In this document: one piece after another, positions 42,289 through 51,240 of the stretch
How positions within the stretch are numbered: the stretch's first letter is position 1
Layout of the letters: every line of letters begins with the position of its first letter
Assembly: GCA_016290775.1 (NCBI GenBank)
Contig: JAEEVF010000004.1
Span: forward strand, 141,792 to 205,791
DNA from: Acetatifactor sp.
GTDB taxonomy: Bacteria > Bacillota > Clostridia > Lachnospirales > Lachnospiraceae
Length of the DNA stretch: 64,000 nucleotides
Reading direction: 5' to 3'
Program-made: the position numbers and the translations under genes
The notes under the pieces: model-generated
The model's database searches: none
What the model was told of the DNA's origin: nothing
Seen by the model: only the letters and a program-made list of their open reading frames with translations

Positions 42289-44775
42289 TCACGCCTTGAC
42301 CGTAAACTCGATCTCACATGGCTCGGCGCCATATGCCAACACTTTCAGTTTTCCTTTCCCGCTCTTGCCCTTCGTACGCACGTAGGTACCCGTCATGCCG
42401 CCCTGGAAGGCCGTCATGGGAGGCCCCACAAGCTCGATCTCCCCTTCTGCGATCAGCGCCACGGGATCATTGCAAAAGCTCAGTGTGTTCCCAAATTCAT
42501 CCTGCATCTCCAGTCGGATGGCCGCCATGTCATAGGTCTGATCCTCCCGAAGCTCCACATGATCGGCCTTACAGGAAAGCTTTAAGCTGCGCATGGCGCG
42601 TCTTTCCACGCTTGCCACCACTTCGCCGCCCTTCACCGCCTCGAAGCGATACGCAGTGCTCGTGCCGCCCCAGTCGCCCACATACTTGTTGTAAAGCTCC
42701 GTCGCACGGTCCATGTCCATCTTGCCAAATGCAAGGACCTTTGCCGCCGTCAGCTTCGCCTCCATGGGAAGGTTGTTCAGGCCATACCTTGCGACCAAGT
42801 TCAGAACCTTCTTTACGTCCCTTGCCTGCGAGGGCTTCATGCCCTCCTTCGTCTCAAGCACATCGCCGACGAAATCATCTACCACAATCGGCCCGTGCGG
42901 CAAACTTGGATAGGGCGTGTCCTCTTTATGATACTCATGAATGAACTCGTCATTCTTGTACATCTTCACGCTGTCCGCGTTCGTAAATAAGTATATCAGT
43001 CCGCGGTTGCACCCGGGATGCTCGCCGATGTCCATGGAAGAACTCGGCACCAGCACGGGCACGTCGTCCTGCTGGCTTGCGTAAACCGCCGCCGCAAGCT
43101 TGGGATTTCGGAACATGTCCATCACGCCATGGTAGCAAATACGATCACCGCTGCCAAAGTCCTTGTGCGTGTTGTAATCAAACATGCACCAGCCAAAGCA
43201 GCCCGCGATGTCCTCCTGCTCCGCCACGGCCTCAAGCACGTTCGCGTGACGCAGTGCGTGCTCCACACGCTTGTCTTCGCAGTCATATGCCTTCGTCGGG
43301 AACATATGCCCATTGAATTCCGAGATCAGATACGCCTTTGACATGTCGGGTGTCACGTTCTTCTTGGGCTCGCACCCCTTGTTGTTCCCCTCATGCACAA
43401 AGTCGTTGTAGGTATATACGTCCTCCAACAGGCGGCTCTTCTTGATGCAGCGCACGCCGCCCGTCTGACGCGAGGGATCCAGCTGATGCGCCATCTCATT
43501 CGTCTTTTTGTAGAACTCGTCATCGTCCACGGATTCATTGATGCGAACGCCCCAAAGGATAATGGAGGGGTGGTTGCGATATTGCAGGATCATGTCCTTC
43601 AGATTTGTAAGTGCCTGCTCCTTCCACGCCTCGTCGCCGATGTGCTGCCAGCCCGGGAACTCCGTGAAAACAAGGAGACCTAGCTCATCGCAGCGATCCA
43701 GGAAATAGTGGCTCTGCGGATAATGCGAGGTGCGAACGGCATTCACGCCAAGCTCGTGCTTCAGGATGTCCGCGTCATTCACCTGCAAGGACTTCGGCGC
43801 CGCATAACCCACGTAAGGGTAGCTCTGATGACGGTTCAGCCCGCGGAGCTTCACCTTCTTGCCGTTTAGGTAAAACCCGTCGCGGAAAAATTTCGCCGCG
43901 CGGAAGCCAAAGGTGTCCTCGCGCTCATCCAGCACCTTATCGCCAAGGAGAAGCTCCGTCTTTAGCACGTAAAGCACGGGACTTTCCAGCTCCCAAAGCT
44001 TGATCTCGCCCAGCGCCTCATTTGCGGAAACGTCCGCGTCCGTCGCGCAGTAAAGGATTCCGTCACCTTCGTCGTCACCAAAGCGTGCGGCTCTCCTTTC
44101 CTTCTTTTCCTCATCCGGTATGGCCGTGATTGCCTTTTCGCAGATCGGAACGAATTCCGTCGCCGCCCGCTCCTTCATGGACTGGCGGATCACAAAGGAC
44201 TCGCCTTCCGGCAAAGGCTTTGCAGCATTGATCTTGACGCGACTTCGCACGCGCTTTCCCGTCATCTGCACCGTAGAGACAAACACGTCTTCAAGATATG
44301 CTTCCTCAAAAACGTCCAGATACGCATCGCGGTAAATCCCGCCGTAGGTCATGTAGTCGATCACATAGCCAAAGGGCGGTACGTTCAGGCTCTCACGGCT
44401 GTCCACTTCCACCGCCAGCACGTTCTCTGCGCCGAGCTTTAAGTGCTCCGTCAGCTCCACGGAAAATGCAGTATATCCGCACGCATGGCTTCCGATCTCT
44501 TCGCCGTTCAGATACACCTTGCAGGCATGTGCCACGCCGTCAAAGGTAAGGCGCACGCGCTTTCCCTTCCAGTTCTTCGGCGCCTTGATGATCCTGCGGT
44601 AACCGCTCACCATCTGGTAAATGCTCTCGTCAAAATAATGCAAAGGCGTTTCTTTGCAAGTATGAGGCAGGCGAACCTGCATAAGAGGCTCGCCTGCATA
44701 ATTTGCTTCCGTCAGGGCCATCGAAAACTGCTCCGAAAAGCCCCAATCATCGTCAATGTAAATTCGTTTACCCAT
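42289..44775 (-). CDS. Beta-galactosidase/beta-glycosidase, GH2
   Basis: 828 residues. Sugar-binding N-terminal domain (PHTCKETPLHYFDESIYQ, FDGVAHACKVYLNGEEIGSH), Ig-like domain, TIM barrel with the acid/base Glu in ILWGVRINESVDDDE and the nucleophile Glu in YLISEFNGHMFP, then C-terminal beta domains. No signal peptide; acts in the cytosol on sugar brought in by the adjacent symporter. The acid/base segment is WGVRINE, slightly different from LacZ-type WSLGNE; related Lachnospiraceae enzymes are usually called beta-galactosidase, but beta-glucuronidase or other GH2 activity cannot be ruled out. The ATG at 44775 has GGAGAG upstream. It begins 21 bp after tetR ends. Confidence 0.88.
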   Translation of the reverse strand: MGKRIYIDDDWGFSEQFSMALTEANYAGEPLMQVRLPHTCKETPLHYFDESIYQMVSGYRRIIKAPKNWKGKRVRLTFDGVAHACKVYLNGEEIGSHACGYTAFSVELTEHLKLGAENVLAVEVDSRESLNVPPFGYVIDYMTYGGIYRDAYLDVFEEAYLEDVFVSTVQMTGKRVRSRVKINAAKPLPEGESFVIRQSMKERAATEFVPICEKAITAIPDEEKKERRAARFGDDEGDGILYCATDADVSANEALGEIKLWELESPVLYVLKTELLLGDKVLDEREDTFGFRAAKFFRDGFYLNGKKVKLRGLNRHQSYPYVGYAAPKSLQVNDADILKHELGVNAVRTSHYPQSHYFLDRCDELGLLVFTEFPGWQHIGDEAWKEQALTNLKDMILQYRNHPSIILWGVRINESVDDDEFYKKTNEMAHQLDPSRQTGGVRCIKKSRLLEDVYTYNDFVHEGNNKGCEPKKNVTPDMSKAYLISEFNGHMFPTKAYDCEDKRVEHALRHANVLEAVAEQEDIAGCFGWCMFDYNTHKDFGSGDRICYHGVMDMFRNPKLAAAVYASQQDDVPVLVPSSSMDIGEHPGCNRGLIYLFTNADSVKMYKNDEFIHEYHKEDTPYPSLPHGPIVVDDFVGDVLETKEGMKPSQARDVKKVLNLVARYGLNNLPMEAKLTAAKVLAFGKMDMDRATELYNKYVGDWGGTSTAYRFEAVKGGEVVASVERRAMRSLKLSCKADHVELREDQTYDMAAIRLEMQDEFGNTLSFCNDPVALIAEGEIELVGPPMTAFQGGMTGTYVRTKGKSGKGKLKVLAYGAEPCEIEFTVKA

Positions 44776-44796
44776 CAAACTCTCCAAAAGAAAGGA

Positions 44797-45372
44797 TTAA
44801 CGTACTGCGATGCCGTTCACAAGGATGTCAACTACGTGATCCAACGCCTCCCCATAGCTTAAGTTGTTCACGATCAGGATGTCTCTCTGGAAGAACTGCT
44901 CAAGGCTTGCCTCAAGCATCATCTTTACAAGACAGATGGGTAACGGACGGATCACGCCTTCCTTGATGCCCTTTTCGATCAGCGCGATCGTGTTCTCCCA
45001 ACCGGTCTCCAGACGCTCTTCCACGCGCCTGTAAGTGTTCGGGAAGCGTTCCTTCAGCTGATAGAGCTTGCGCAGATCGATGTTACGATAGCTCTCCGGC
45101 ATTACGCCCAGGATCTTGCGGATCTTCTCAATCGTGGTGAGGTTCTTGTCATGCATTACCTCGTCCTCTGCATTCTTGATGCCGTCGAACAGATAATCCA
45201 CCATGAGAAGGAACATCTTCTCCTTATCCGGAAACACCTTGTAGATCGTCTTCTTGCTGATGCCGAGCTCCTTCGCCACGTCATCCATGGTGAATTTCAA
45301 GCCCTTTTGATTGAATACTACAATGGTTCCTTCAAAAATCTTCTGTCTGAGTTCTTGCTTTGTCAATTGCAT
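44797..45372 (-). CDS. TetR family transcriptional regulator
   Basis: 191 residues. The N-terminal helix-turn-helix is FTMDDVAKELGISKKTIYKVFPDKEKM (about 28-54, recognised by ELGISKKTIYKVF); the C-terminal ligand domain is not assigned. As first gene of the tetR-GH2-symporter-GH36 unit it is likely to control the operon, with an inverted repeat bracketing the promoter as candidate operator. TetR control of a galactoside operon is less common than LacI or AraC control. GAAGGAGGG precedes the ATG. Confidence 0.9.
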   Translation of the reverse strand: MQLTKQELRQKIFEGTIVVFNQKGLKFTMDDVAKELGISKKTIYKVFPDKEKMFLLMVDYLFDGIKNAEDEVMHDKNLTTIEKIRKILGVMPESYRNIDLRKLYQLKERFPNTYRRVEERLETGWENTIALIEKGIKEGVIRPLPICLVKMMLEASLEQFFQRDILIVNNLSYGEALDHVVDILVNGIAVR

Positions 45373-45432
45373 ATGCCATACCCTCCTTCAAGTCTTGGCG
45401 TTTCCGCCGTTTCTGCATCCCCCATATGTTCT

Positions 45433-45486
45433 GTTTCCATCAAAATGCTTGAATTATATATGTTTTTCGAACAATTTGACGGAAAC
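45433..45486 (-). promoter_or_regulatory. Galactoside operon promoter region with long-spaced inverted repeat
   Basis: GTTTCCATCAAA (45433-45444) and TTTGACGGAAAC (45475-45486) are inverted copies matching at 11 of 12 positions, 30 bp apart. Between them lies TATAAT on the minus strand (45453-45458). The arrangement suits two regulator half-sites or two operators around a -10; the -35 is poor. Confidence 0.55.
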
Positions 45487-45650
45487 GGTTTATAATACAT
45501 AAGTCTCTACCATCTCATTATATCAATTCAGTTTCCAAAATGCAAGAAACTATGTGTCCAAATTTGGTTTCCTTTGTTTGGTAAAATCGCACAAAATAAG
45601 GAGAAAAACGCAATTTTTGACTATTTCCACTCATCAAGCTTTCCTCGCAA

Positions 45651-45695
45651 GCCCCAGTAGCCCCAGCAGCCCCAGCAGCCCCAGCAGCCCCAGCC
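45651..45695. repeat. Five-copy 9-bp tandem repeat GCCCCAGCA
   Basis: GCCCCAGTA, then three GCCCCAGCA, then GCCCCAGCC. It lies in the 517-bp interval 45373-45889 that has no convincing gene; the short open frames across it (poly Ala-Gly or Leu-Gly-Leu) have no ribosome site. The remainder of the interval holds the operon control region on the right and two hairpins on the left. Confidence 0.8.
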
Positions 45696-45704
45696 GGACA
45701 GACT

Positions 45705-45742
45705 GAGCATCGGGTTTGTGCTTTTCGCCTACCCCGATGCTC
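45705..45742 (-). repeat. Hairpin sharing arms with DJ-1 terminator
   Basis: GAGCATCGGG and CCCGATGCTC, 18-nt loop. The core GCATCGGG is also the arm of the terminator at 45774-45816, in the same order. It looks like a duplicated or second terminator but has no good U tract. Confidence 0.6.
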
Positions 45743-45773
45743 TCCGAATGATTTGGGTGCACTGGCGCATGAA

Positions 45774-45816
45774 AAAAGCATCGGGATAGATGCGGTTTAC
45801 ACGTCCCGATGCTTTT
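45774..45816 (-). terminator. Rho-independent terminator of DJ-1 gene and ABC operon
   Basis: AAAAGCATCGGGA...TCCCGATGCTTTT, then TTTTTTCATG on the minus strand, 75 bp after the DJ-1 gene stop. Confidence 0.88.
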
Positions 45817-45889
45817 GTTGATCATTGCTTTTTGAATCTGTTGGCATGCGGGGCCGTGACAACGTCTTACCGGCTCATGTCGTCTGCGG

Positions 45890-46444
45890 TTACTTGTTGT
45901 ACACAACCTTTGCCGCCATGGCTTTAGCTGCTTCCTCGCCGCAGAAGACTGCTCCGATGGCGAGTGCAAAATCAAGTGAGGTTCCCATGCCTCTGGAGGT
46001 GATGACGTTGCCGTCCACTTCCACGGGACCTGCGGTCACCGTCGCGCCCTCAAGCTGGCTCTCAAATGCAGGATAGCTGCAAGCCTTGCGGCCCGCAAGG
46101 AATCCGCGATGTCCGAAGATACTGGGTGCCGCGCAGATGGCTGCAACCCATTTCCCGGACTTGTAGAACTCATCTACCTTTGCCATCAGGGGCTCACAAG
46201 CTTCAAGGCCCTTCGTGCCCTTTCCTCCGCCTGGAAGAACAAGCATGTCATATTGCGAAAAGTCCGTCTCGTCAAAGGTCTGATCCATCTTGACCAGGAT
46301 GTCGTGACTGCCAAGGACGGAAGCTTCATTGTATGCAGAGACCATGTCGATCGAAAGATCCATGCGACGGCAAATGTCAACCACCGTCAGCGCCTCAATC
46401 TCCTCAAAACCCTCTGCAAAGAAAATTGCGATTTTGTTATTCAT
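45890..46444 (-). CDS. DJ-1/PfpI family protein
   Basis: 184 residues of the DJ-1/YajL type: FFAEGFEEIEALTVVDI at the N-terminus with the conserved Glu, LVLPGGGKGTKGLE, and the nucleophile elbow AAICAAPSIFG with the reactive Cys. Such proteins are glyoxalase III/deglycase or chaperone-like; which applies is not known. AGGAGG precedes the ATG 7 nt ahead, and the gene begins 12 bp after the ABC permease stop, so the three genes form an operon. Confidence 0.92.
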   Translation of the reverse strand: MNNKIAIFFAEGFEEIEALTVVDICRRMDLSIDMVSAYNEASVLGSHDILVKMDQTFDETDFSQYDMLVLPGGGKGTKGLEACEPLMAKVDEFYKSGKWVAAICAAPSIFGHRGFLAGRKACSYPAFESQLEGATVTAGPVEVDGNVITSRGMGTSLDFALAIGAVFCGEEAAKAMAAKVVYNK

Positions 46445-46456
46445 AGTTTATTCCTC

Positions 46457-48169
46457 CTAGATCAACTCCTGCACCACGCTGCCGCCGCGGGGCTCAAGGG
46501 CATGTGCGGCAAGGGCAAAGAACAAAAGGCCAAGCAGCACGTTCACCGCAAGGGCAAGCACAATGCCAAGAACCGTATGTCCAAGCACGATGCAGATCGC
46601 CAAAACCACGATGTCGGGCAGAAGTCCAAAGTATACGAAGAGGATCTGCACAAACTGCTTGATCATGACTCCCGCACTCATAGGCACCGTCACGCCGATA
46701 AAGCAGCCAACGGAGCAAGAATAAATGCTGATGGACAAAAGCACAAAGACCATAACGATCGTAACCAGCAGATTACCGCCCATGATCAGCGTTCCGATCA
46801 CCATCGGGATCGCAATGTCCATTGCACAGCCGCAAAGCTCTGCCAGCATGGAGTAGAACATCTTGGAGAATGCGCTCTCAGGAATCATCACGAAATAATC
46901 CATCTTCGTGTCCGCCTCAAGCACGTTGCCCAGCGAACGGATAAAGATCACAACCGCAAAGATCGCTGCCATGATGAGGGAGTTACTGATCCCAATGCTG
47001 AAGCGGCAAACAAGCGCTGCTGCCACTGCGATGCAAAGATAAAACTCCATCGTCTTCGTGAAGAAATTCAAATGTGCAAAACGGAAGCGGTTGTACATAT
47101 TCTTGAAGAAGAATATATTCGCGCCGCTGCCGTGGCCGATGCCATCGCGGCGAAGCTTCTCGCTGCGGTCGTTCTTGCGCTTTACGACAAGGCCGGCATT
47201 CTTTGCCTTGGAGGCCTCGATGAGTGCCGCAACCTCCTCGCACTTTGCCATGGCATCCTCATAAAAGTCAACCTTAAGACGCCACATGATCCAGATCACG
47301 ACTGCGCATCCCACGACGATCAGTCCGAAAAAGACTGCTGCCATGATCCACTCGCCGTCCACGGAGCTGCGAACAAAGCCCTTGATCCAACCCCAGAACG
47401 GGATCCACTTTGACCACTCTGCGTTAAAGAAATTCGAAGCAGCAACCGCATGCTCCAGACCGGAGGATTTCTGGTAGCTAAAGTACAAACCTGCCACAGC
47501 CGCAACAAGCACAACGAGGCCCGGACGCATATACTTCTTGAACGTCGCCGATATCGTGGTGAGCAGATAAAGCATCAGCTGAAGCAAGGTGGAAAGGAAC
47601 GTCGTCAAACAGAATGCCACGATAATGGCAAGTCCGCCACTGATGCCTAAATGCAAGTTATAGGCCAGGTTCGGAAGCTGTAACAGCAGGTACACGCCCA
47701 GGAAGAGCGTCGTGCCGATCTGCATGCCAATACGGAACAAAAGAACCGACTGCGGTTTTAGCGGCGACGAGAACAGGAGCGTTACGTCGGCCGGCAGAAA
47801 GACCTTCCCGGCGTTTTTATCCGCGGTCATCGCAGAAAGTCCAAACATAAAAAGCATAACGGCCGCCGTGATCAACTCAATAAAGTTACCTATGCCGATC
47901 TTTTCGCGGATCAGGGTGAAAGCACCCTTCTTGGCTTCTTCGACGACCTCCTCCGTGTCAACGTCCTGACCCTCTGGCGTATCCACGGACTGCTCCACCT
48001 GCGTCTGCTCCTTGTTCTTCTCAGCCAGGTTCGAGATACCGACTGCGAACAGTCCGATGCCCGCACCGAACACGAAGCAAACTAATATGAATACGAAGAC
48101 CCACGTCTTAAAGAGTTTTCTGATCTGATTGATAAAGGAATGCAGGGCATAATATAAAAACATTCTCAT
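46457..48169 (-). CDS. ABC transporter permease-like membrane protein
   Basis: 570 residues with about 12 hydrophobic segments, the first at 22-46 and a charged extracytoplasmic loop rich in Glu and Gln (about 55-85). No recognisable exporter family name from motifs; the size and pairing with a short ATPase fit an ABC-2 type (possible half of a drug, bacteriocin or lipid exporter). GGAGTAAAGG precedes the ATG. It starts five bases after the ATPase stop. Confidence 0.75.
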   Translation of the reverse strand: MRMFLYYALHSFINQIRKLFKTWVFVFILVCFVFGAGIGLFAVGISNLAEKNKEQTQVEQSVDTPEGQDVDTEEVVEEAKKGAFTLIREKIGIGNFIELITAAVMLFMFGLSAMTADKNAGKVFLPADVTLLFSSPLKPQSVLLFRIGMQIGTTLFLGVYLLLQLPNLAYNLHLGISGGLAIIVAFCLTTFLSTLLQLMLYLLTTISATFKKYMRPGLVVLVAAVAGLYFSYQKSSGLEHAVAASNFFNAEWSKWIPFWGWIKGFVRSSVDGEWIMAAVFFGLIVVGCAVVIWIMWRLKVDFYEDAMAKCEEVAALIEASKAKNAGLVVKRKNDRSEKLRRDGIGHGSGANIFFFKNMYNRFRFAHLNFFTKTMEFYLCIAVAAALVCRFSIGISNSLIMAAIFAVVIFIRSLGNVLEADTKMDYFVMIPESAFSKMFYSMLAELCGCAMDIAIPMVIGTLIMGGNLLVTIVMVFVLLSISIYSCSVGCFIGVTVPMSAGVMIKQFVQILFVYFGLLPDIVVLAICIVLGHTVLGIVLALAVNVLLGLLFFALAAHALEPRGGSVVQELI

Positions 48170-48174
48170 GGCCT

Positions 48175-48918
48175 TTACTCCTTCCCGGACTCCGTCTCAT
48201 GATGCTGCATATCCTCTTGATTTACGCCCTCGGTCACCTCAAAGAACAGTTCCTCAAGGGTCTTTCCGGTTGCCTCGAGTTCAGCGCGGGTGATGTTCGC
48301 CTTGATCTGACCGCTCTGCATGATGAGTGCACGGTCCCAAAGCATGTCCACGCTGTCAATGATGTGCGTGCTGACAAGAAGCGTCTTGCCGTCCGCACGC
48401 ATCTGCTCGATGAGGTCCTTGAGCTGCTTGATCGCATGAGGATCAAGACCGATCATGGGCTCGTCAAGAAGCAGCACCTTGGGATCAGGAAGAAGCCCCA
48501 GGCAAAGGTTGAGCTTCTGCTGCATGCCCTTGGAAAGCTCATCGCCAAACTTCTTCTTTTTATCCGAAAGCTCGAACCGATCGAGCAGTGCATTCGCCTT
48601 GTCCTTATAATCCGACATGCGATATGCCCTCGCCAGGAAATCCAGGTGCTCCGAAACCGTCAGGTTCGGATAGAGTGCAGGCATCTCGGGAATATACCCC
48701 AGAACCTTCCTCGCATCGGTGGACTTGTTCGTGTAACCTGCCACGGTGATGGCGCCGTCATATTTCAGAAATCCGATGATGGATTTCATGATCGTGCTCT
48801 TACCTGCGCCGTTCGGCCCAAGCAGCACGGTCACGCTCCCGGGATCGAGATGAAAGCTTACGTCGTTACAAGCCAAAACCTTTCCATACTTTTTTGTTAC
48901 GTGTGATACGTCTAGCAT
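48175..48918 (-). CDS. ABC transporter ATP-binding protein
   Basis: 247 residues: Walker A GPNGAGKST (34-42), Q-loop IPEMPALYPNLTV, signature LSKGMQQKL, Walker B KVLLLDEPMIGLD and the H-loop LLVSTH. It is of the short exporter class (CcmA/drrA-like). First gene of ATPase-permease-DJ-1 unit; a TATAAT at 48978-48983 (minus strand) with a weak TTTTCA -35 is a candidate promoter. GAAAGGAAG precedes the ATG. Confidence 0.94.
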   Translation of the reverse strand: MLDVSHVTKKYGKVLACNDVSFHLDPGSVTVLLGPNGAGKSTIMKSIIGFLKYDGAITVAGYTNKSTDARKVLGYIPEMPALYPNLTVSEHLDFLARAYRMSDYKDKANALLDRFELSDKKKKFGDELSKGMQQKLNLCLGLLPDPKVLLLDEPMIGLDPHAIKQLKDLIEQMRADGKTLLVSTHIIDSVDMLWDRALIMQSGQIKANITRAELEATGKTLEELFFEVTEGVNQEDMQHHETESGKE

Positions 48919-49141
48919 GATGATCTTCCTTTCTTTGCGTTTCCTTGCGAAATCTTAATCGTTTTCGCCATGTTCCCATTATAGCGCACTCTTTTTCATA
49001 TGAAAAGCCCTTAGAATGCACTTTATATGCTCTTAATGGGGAAAGCGGCGCACGATGCAAATTTTGCTCTGTTCAAGGGGAAAATTTTATGATATACTCA
49101 ATTCATAAGATGCGGAGTTTCCGCAGAAAGGGATTTGATCC

Positions 49142-49636
49142 ATGGAAATCGAACGGAAATTTTTGTTAAGAAGCCTTCCTGACAATTTAGAGTCCTATCC
49201 TTGTCTTCACATAGAGCAGGCATATCTTTGCGTCAGCCCCATCGTGCGCGTGCGCAGGGAGAATGACCATTATTATCTGACCTATAAGGGTTCCGGCATG
49301 ATGGCCCGCGAGGAGTACAACATGGACCTCACCAAGGAGGCCTATGAGCACCTTCTCAAGAAGGCAGACGGACAGGTGATCTCCAAGAAGCGTTATCTTG
49401 TTCCCTTAAAGAATCCTGGCTTTAAGGATGGCTATCCCAAGCCCCCTGCAGATTATACTCTGACTGTCGAGATCGACGTGTTTGAAGGGTTCTTCAATTC
49501 CCTGATCATCGCCGAGGTAGAGTTTGGCAGCAAGGACGCGGCAGAAGCTTTCGTTCCCCCCGACTGGTTCTGGGAGGACGTCACCTACTGCGAAGAATAC
49601 CACAACTCCTACATGGCAATGATGCCGAAGGAGTAA
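49142..49636 (+). CDS. CYTH domain protein, inorganic triphosphatase-like
   Basis: 164 residues beginning MEIERKFLL, the ExExK signature of the CYTH superfamily (Glu2, Glu4, Lys6), with VRVRRENDHYYLTYKGSG and KKRYLVPL (tunnel Arg and Lys residues) and TVEIDVFEG near the end. Most bacterial members tested are tripolyphosphatases or thiamine triphosphatases; adenylate cyclase activity is rarer. Single gene; a hairpin GCGGA/TCCGC lies just before the AGAAAGGG ribosome site. Confidence 0.88.
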   Translation: MEIERKFLLRSLPDNLESYPCLHIEQAYLCVSPIVRVRRENDHYYLTYKGSGMMAREEYNMDLTKEAYEHLLKKADGQVISKKRYLVPLKNPGFKDGYPKPPADYTLTVEIDVFEGFFNSLIIAEVEFGSKDAAEAFVPPDWFWEDVTYCEEYHNSYMAMMPKE

Positions 49637-49650
49637 GAATTTTAGGATTA

Positions 49651-49685
49651 AAAAATCGGTTCCGGCTTCGCCGGAACCGATTTTT
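49651..49685. terminator. Bidirectional terminator between CYTH gene and malQ
   Basis: AAAATCGGTTCCGGC-TTC-GCCGGAACCGATTTT with TTTATAT on the plus strand and an A/T run on the minus strand (TTTTTTAATCC). Confidence 0.93.
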
Positions 49686-49698
49686 ATATAGAGATTAA

Positions 49699-51240
49699 TT
49701 ACTGCTCCTTGAGCCTTCCGTAGGTGCGCGTCAATCCAAAGATCTTCTTCGCAAGCTCCTCGGTGCAGGCGCCCTTCTGCACTCTCCACTTCCAGTTATT
49801 CCCCAGGGTGGACGGCATGTTGATGCGGGCTTCGTTGCCGAGTTCCAAGTAATCCTGGATGGGGATGATCGCGGTGTCCGCAACGCTTGAGAGCGCCGCG
49901 CGGATCATGGCCCACAGAAGCTCCTTCTCGTCCGTGCAATTCATGTAATCCATGAGGAACGCATTCTGCTCCTTGGAGCGTCCGCGGATCCAGCCAAGGG
50001 TCGTCTCATTGTCGTGGGTGCCAGTATATACAACACAGTTGCGCTCGTAATTGTACGGCAAATACAGGCCCTCGCCGTCCGGCCCTTCGTCAAATGCAAA
50101 CTGCAACACCTTCATGCCAGGATATCCCGTCTCCTCGAGCAGACGGAACACACTCTCGGTCAGAAGTCCCAGATCCTCTGCAATGACCTTGCGGTCTGCA
50201 AGCTTTCCTCTTCTGCCGGTGCCCTTGTTGCTGCGGTCCGCCATCTTTCTGGTCATGACCTCAAACAGCTCCGCGCCGGGACCCTTCTCCCAATGGCCGC
50301 CCTGCGCCGTCTCCGCGCCATAAGGCACGAACCAATACTCGTCAAAGCCACGGAAATGATCCAGGCGGACGATGTCATATAATTCATAGCAATGATTCAG
50401 GCGCTGATACCACCAGGCATAATTGGTCACCTTGTGGAACTCCCAGCGATACAAAGGATTTCCCCACAGCTGGCCCGTTGCGGAAAAGGCATCAGGCGGG
50501 CAGCCCGCTACGCCAATGGGCTTACCGCTCTCGTCGATCTGGAAGAGCTCCGGATGCGACCAAACGTCCGCGCTGTCGGGCGATACATAGATCGGAATGT
50601 CGCCGATGATCTCAATGCCCTTGCGGTTTGCGTAAAGCTTTAACGCCTTCCACTGCTTGGAGAATTCATATTGCTGGAACTTGTAGCAGCGGATCTCATC
50701 CGCAAGCTTCCTCTGATAGCCCGCCATGGTCAAAGGCTGACGAAGGCGCAGGCCCTCCTCCCAGTCCATAAAGCTCATGCCAGGGAACGCGTCCTTCAAG
50801 GACATGAACATTGCATAATCATCCAGCCAGAAAGAGTTCTTCTTGATGAACTCCACATAGTCCTTCTGCGTCTCCAGGCCCTTTTTCACGGCACGCTGCC
50901 AAGCCTTTTTCAGTAAGGGGAAACGCCCGTCATAAAGCTTGCCGTAATCGATGTACTGCGCGTTGTCGCCGAAGTCCACCTCGTCGCATTCCTTCTTGGT
51001 CAGAAGCCCGTCCTCGATCAAGGTCTCCAGGTCGATAAAATAAGGATTTCCCGCAAAGGTCGAAAATGACTGATAAGGCGATGCGCCATATCCCGTCGGG
51101 CCAAGCGGCAGGATCTGCCAGAGCTTTTGTCCCGCCTTCTTCAAAAAGTCCACAAATGCATAGCTTTCCTTGCCAAAGGTCCCAATGCCGTATTCCGACG
51201 GCAGAGACGAGATCGGCATCAAAATGCCCTGCTTTCTCAT
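49699..51240 (-). CDS. malQ: 4-alpha-glucanotransferase
   Basis: GH77 amylomaltase, 513 residues, disproportionating maltodextrins. GILMPISSLPSEYGIGTFG at the N-terminus, DIPIYVSPDSADVWSHPELF, VRLDHFRGFDEYWFVP with the nucleophile Asp, IAEDLGLLTESV with the acid/base Glu, and YTGTHDNETTLGW are all family signatures. Start taken at the ATG at 51240, which overlaps the upstream GGDEF gene stop as ATGA and has AGGAGG 10 nt ahead; a GTG two codons earlier is possible. With glgA it fits a glycogen/maltodextrin cycle. Confidence 0.95.
   Translation of the reverse strand: MRKQGILMPISSLPSEYGIGTFGKESYAFVDFLKKAGQKLWQILPLGPTGYGASPYQSFSTFAGNPYFIDLETLIEDGLLTKKECDEVDFGDNAQYIDYGKLYDGRFPLLKKAWQRAVKKGLETQKDYVEFIKKNSFWLDDYAMFMSLKDAFPGMSFMDWEEGLRLRQPLTMAGYQRKLADEIRCYKFQQYEFSKQWKALKLYANRKGIEIIGDIPIYVSPDSADVWSHPELFQIDESGKPIGVAGCPPDAFSATGQLWGNPLYRWEFHKVTNYAWWYQRLNHCYELYDIVRLDHFRGFDEYWFVPYGAETAQGGHWEKGPGAELFEVMTRKMADRSNKGTGRRGKLADRKVIAEDLGLLTESVFRLLEETGYPGMKVLQFAFDEGPDGEGLYLPYNYERNCVVYTGTHDNETTLGWIRGRSKEQNAFLMDYMNCTDEKELLWAMIRAALSSVADTAIIPIQDYLELGNEARINMPSTLGNNWKWRVQKGACTEELAKKIFGLTRTYGRLKEQ

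Noticed and set aside
41093..42385. 430-codon open frame antisense to the symporter
   Set aside because: Composition rich in His, Asp and Arg with no membrane or enzyme motif, a mirror of a real membrane protein gene.
45518..45975. Ala/Gly- or Leu/Gly-rich small ORFs across the 9-bp repeats
   Set aside because: The repeated residues only mirror the DNA repeat; no ribosome site, and the frames cross the DJ-1 terminator.
46109..47413. 434-codon open frame antisense to the ABC permease and DJ-1 genes
   Set aside because: Highly His- and Lys-rich and without a ribosome site; the permease and DJ-1 frames both show family features and strong ribosome sites.
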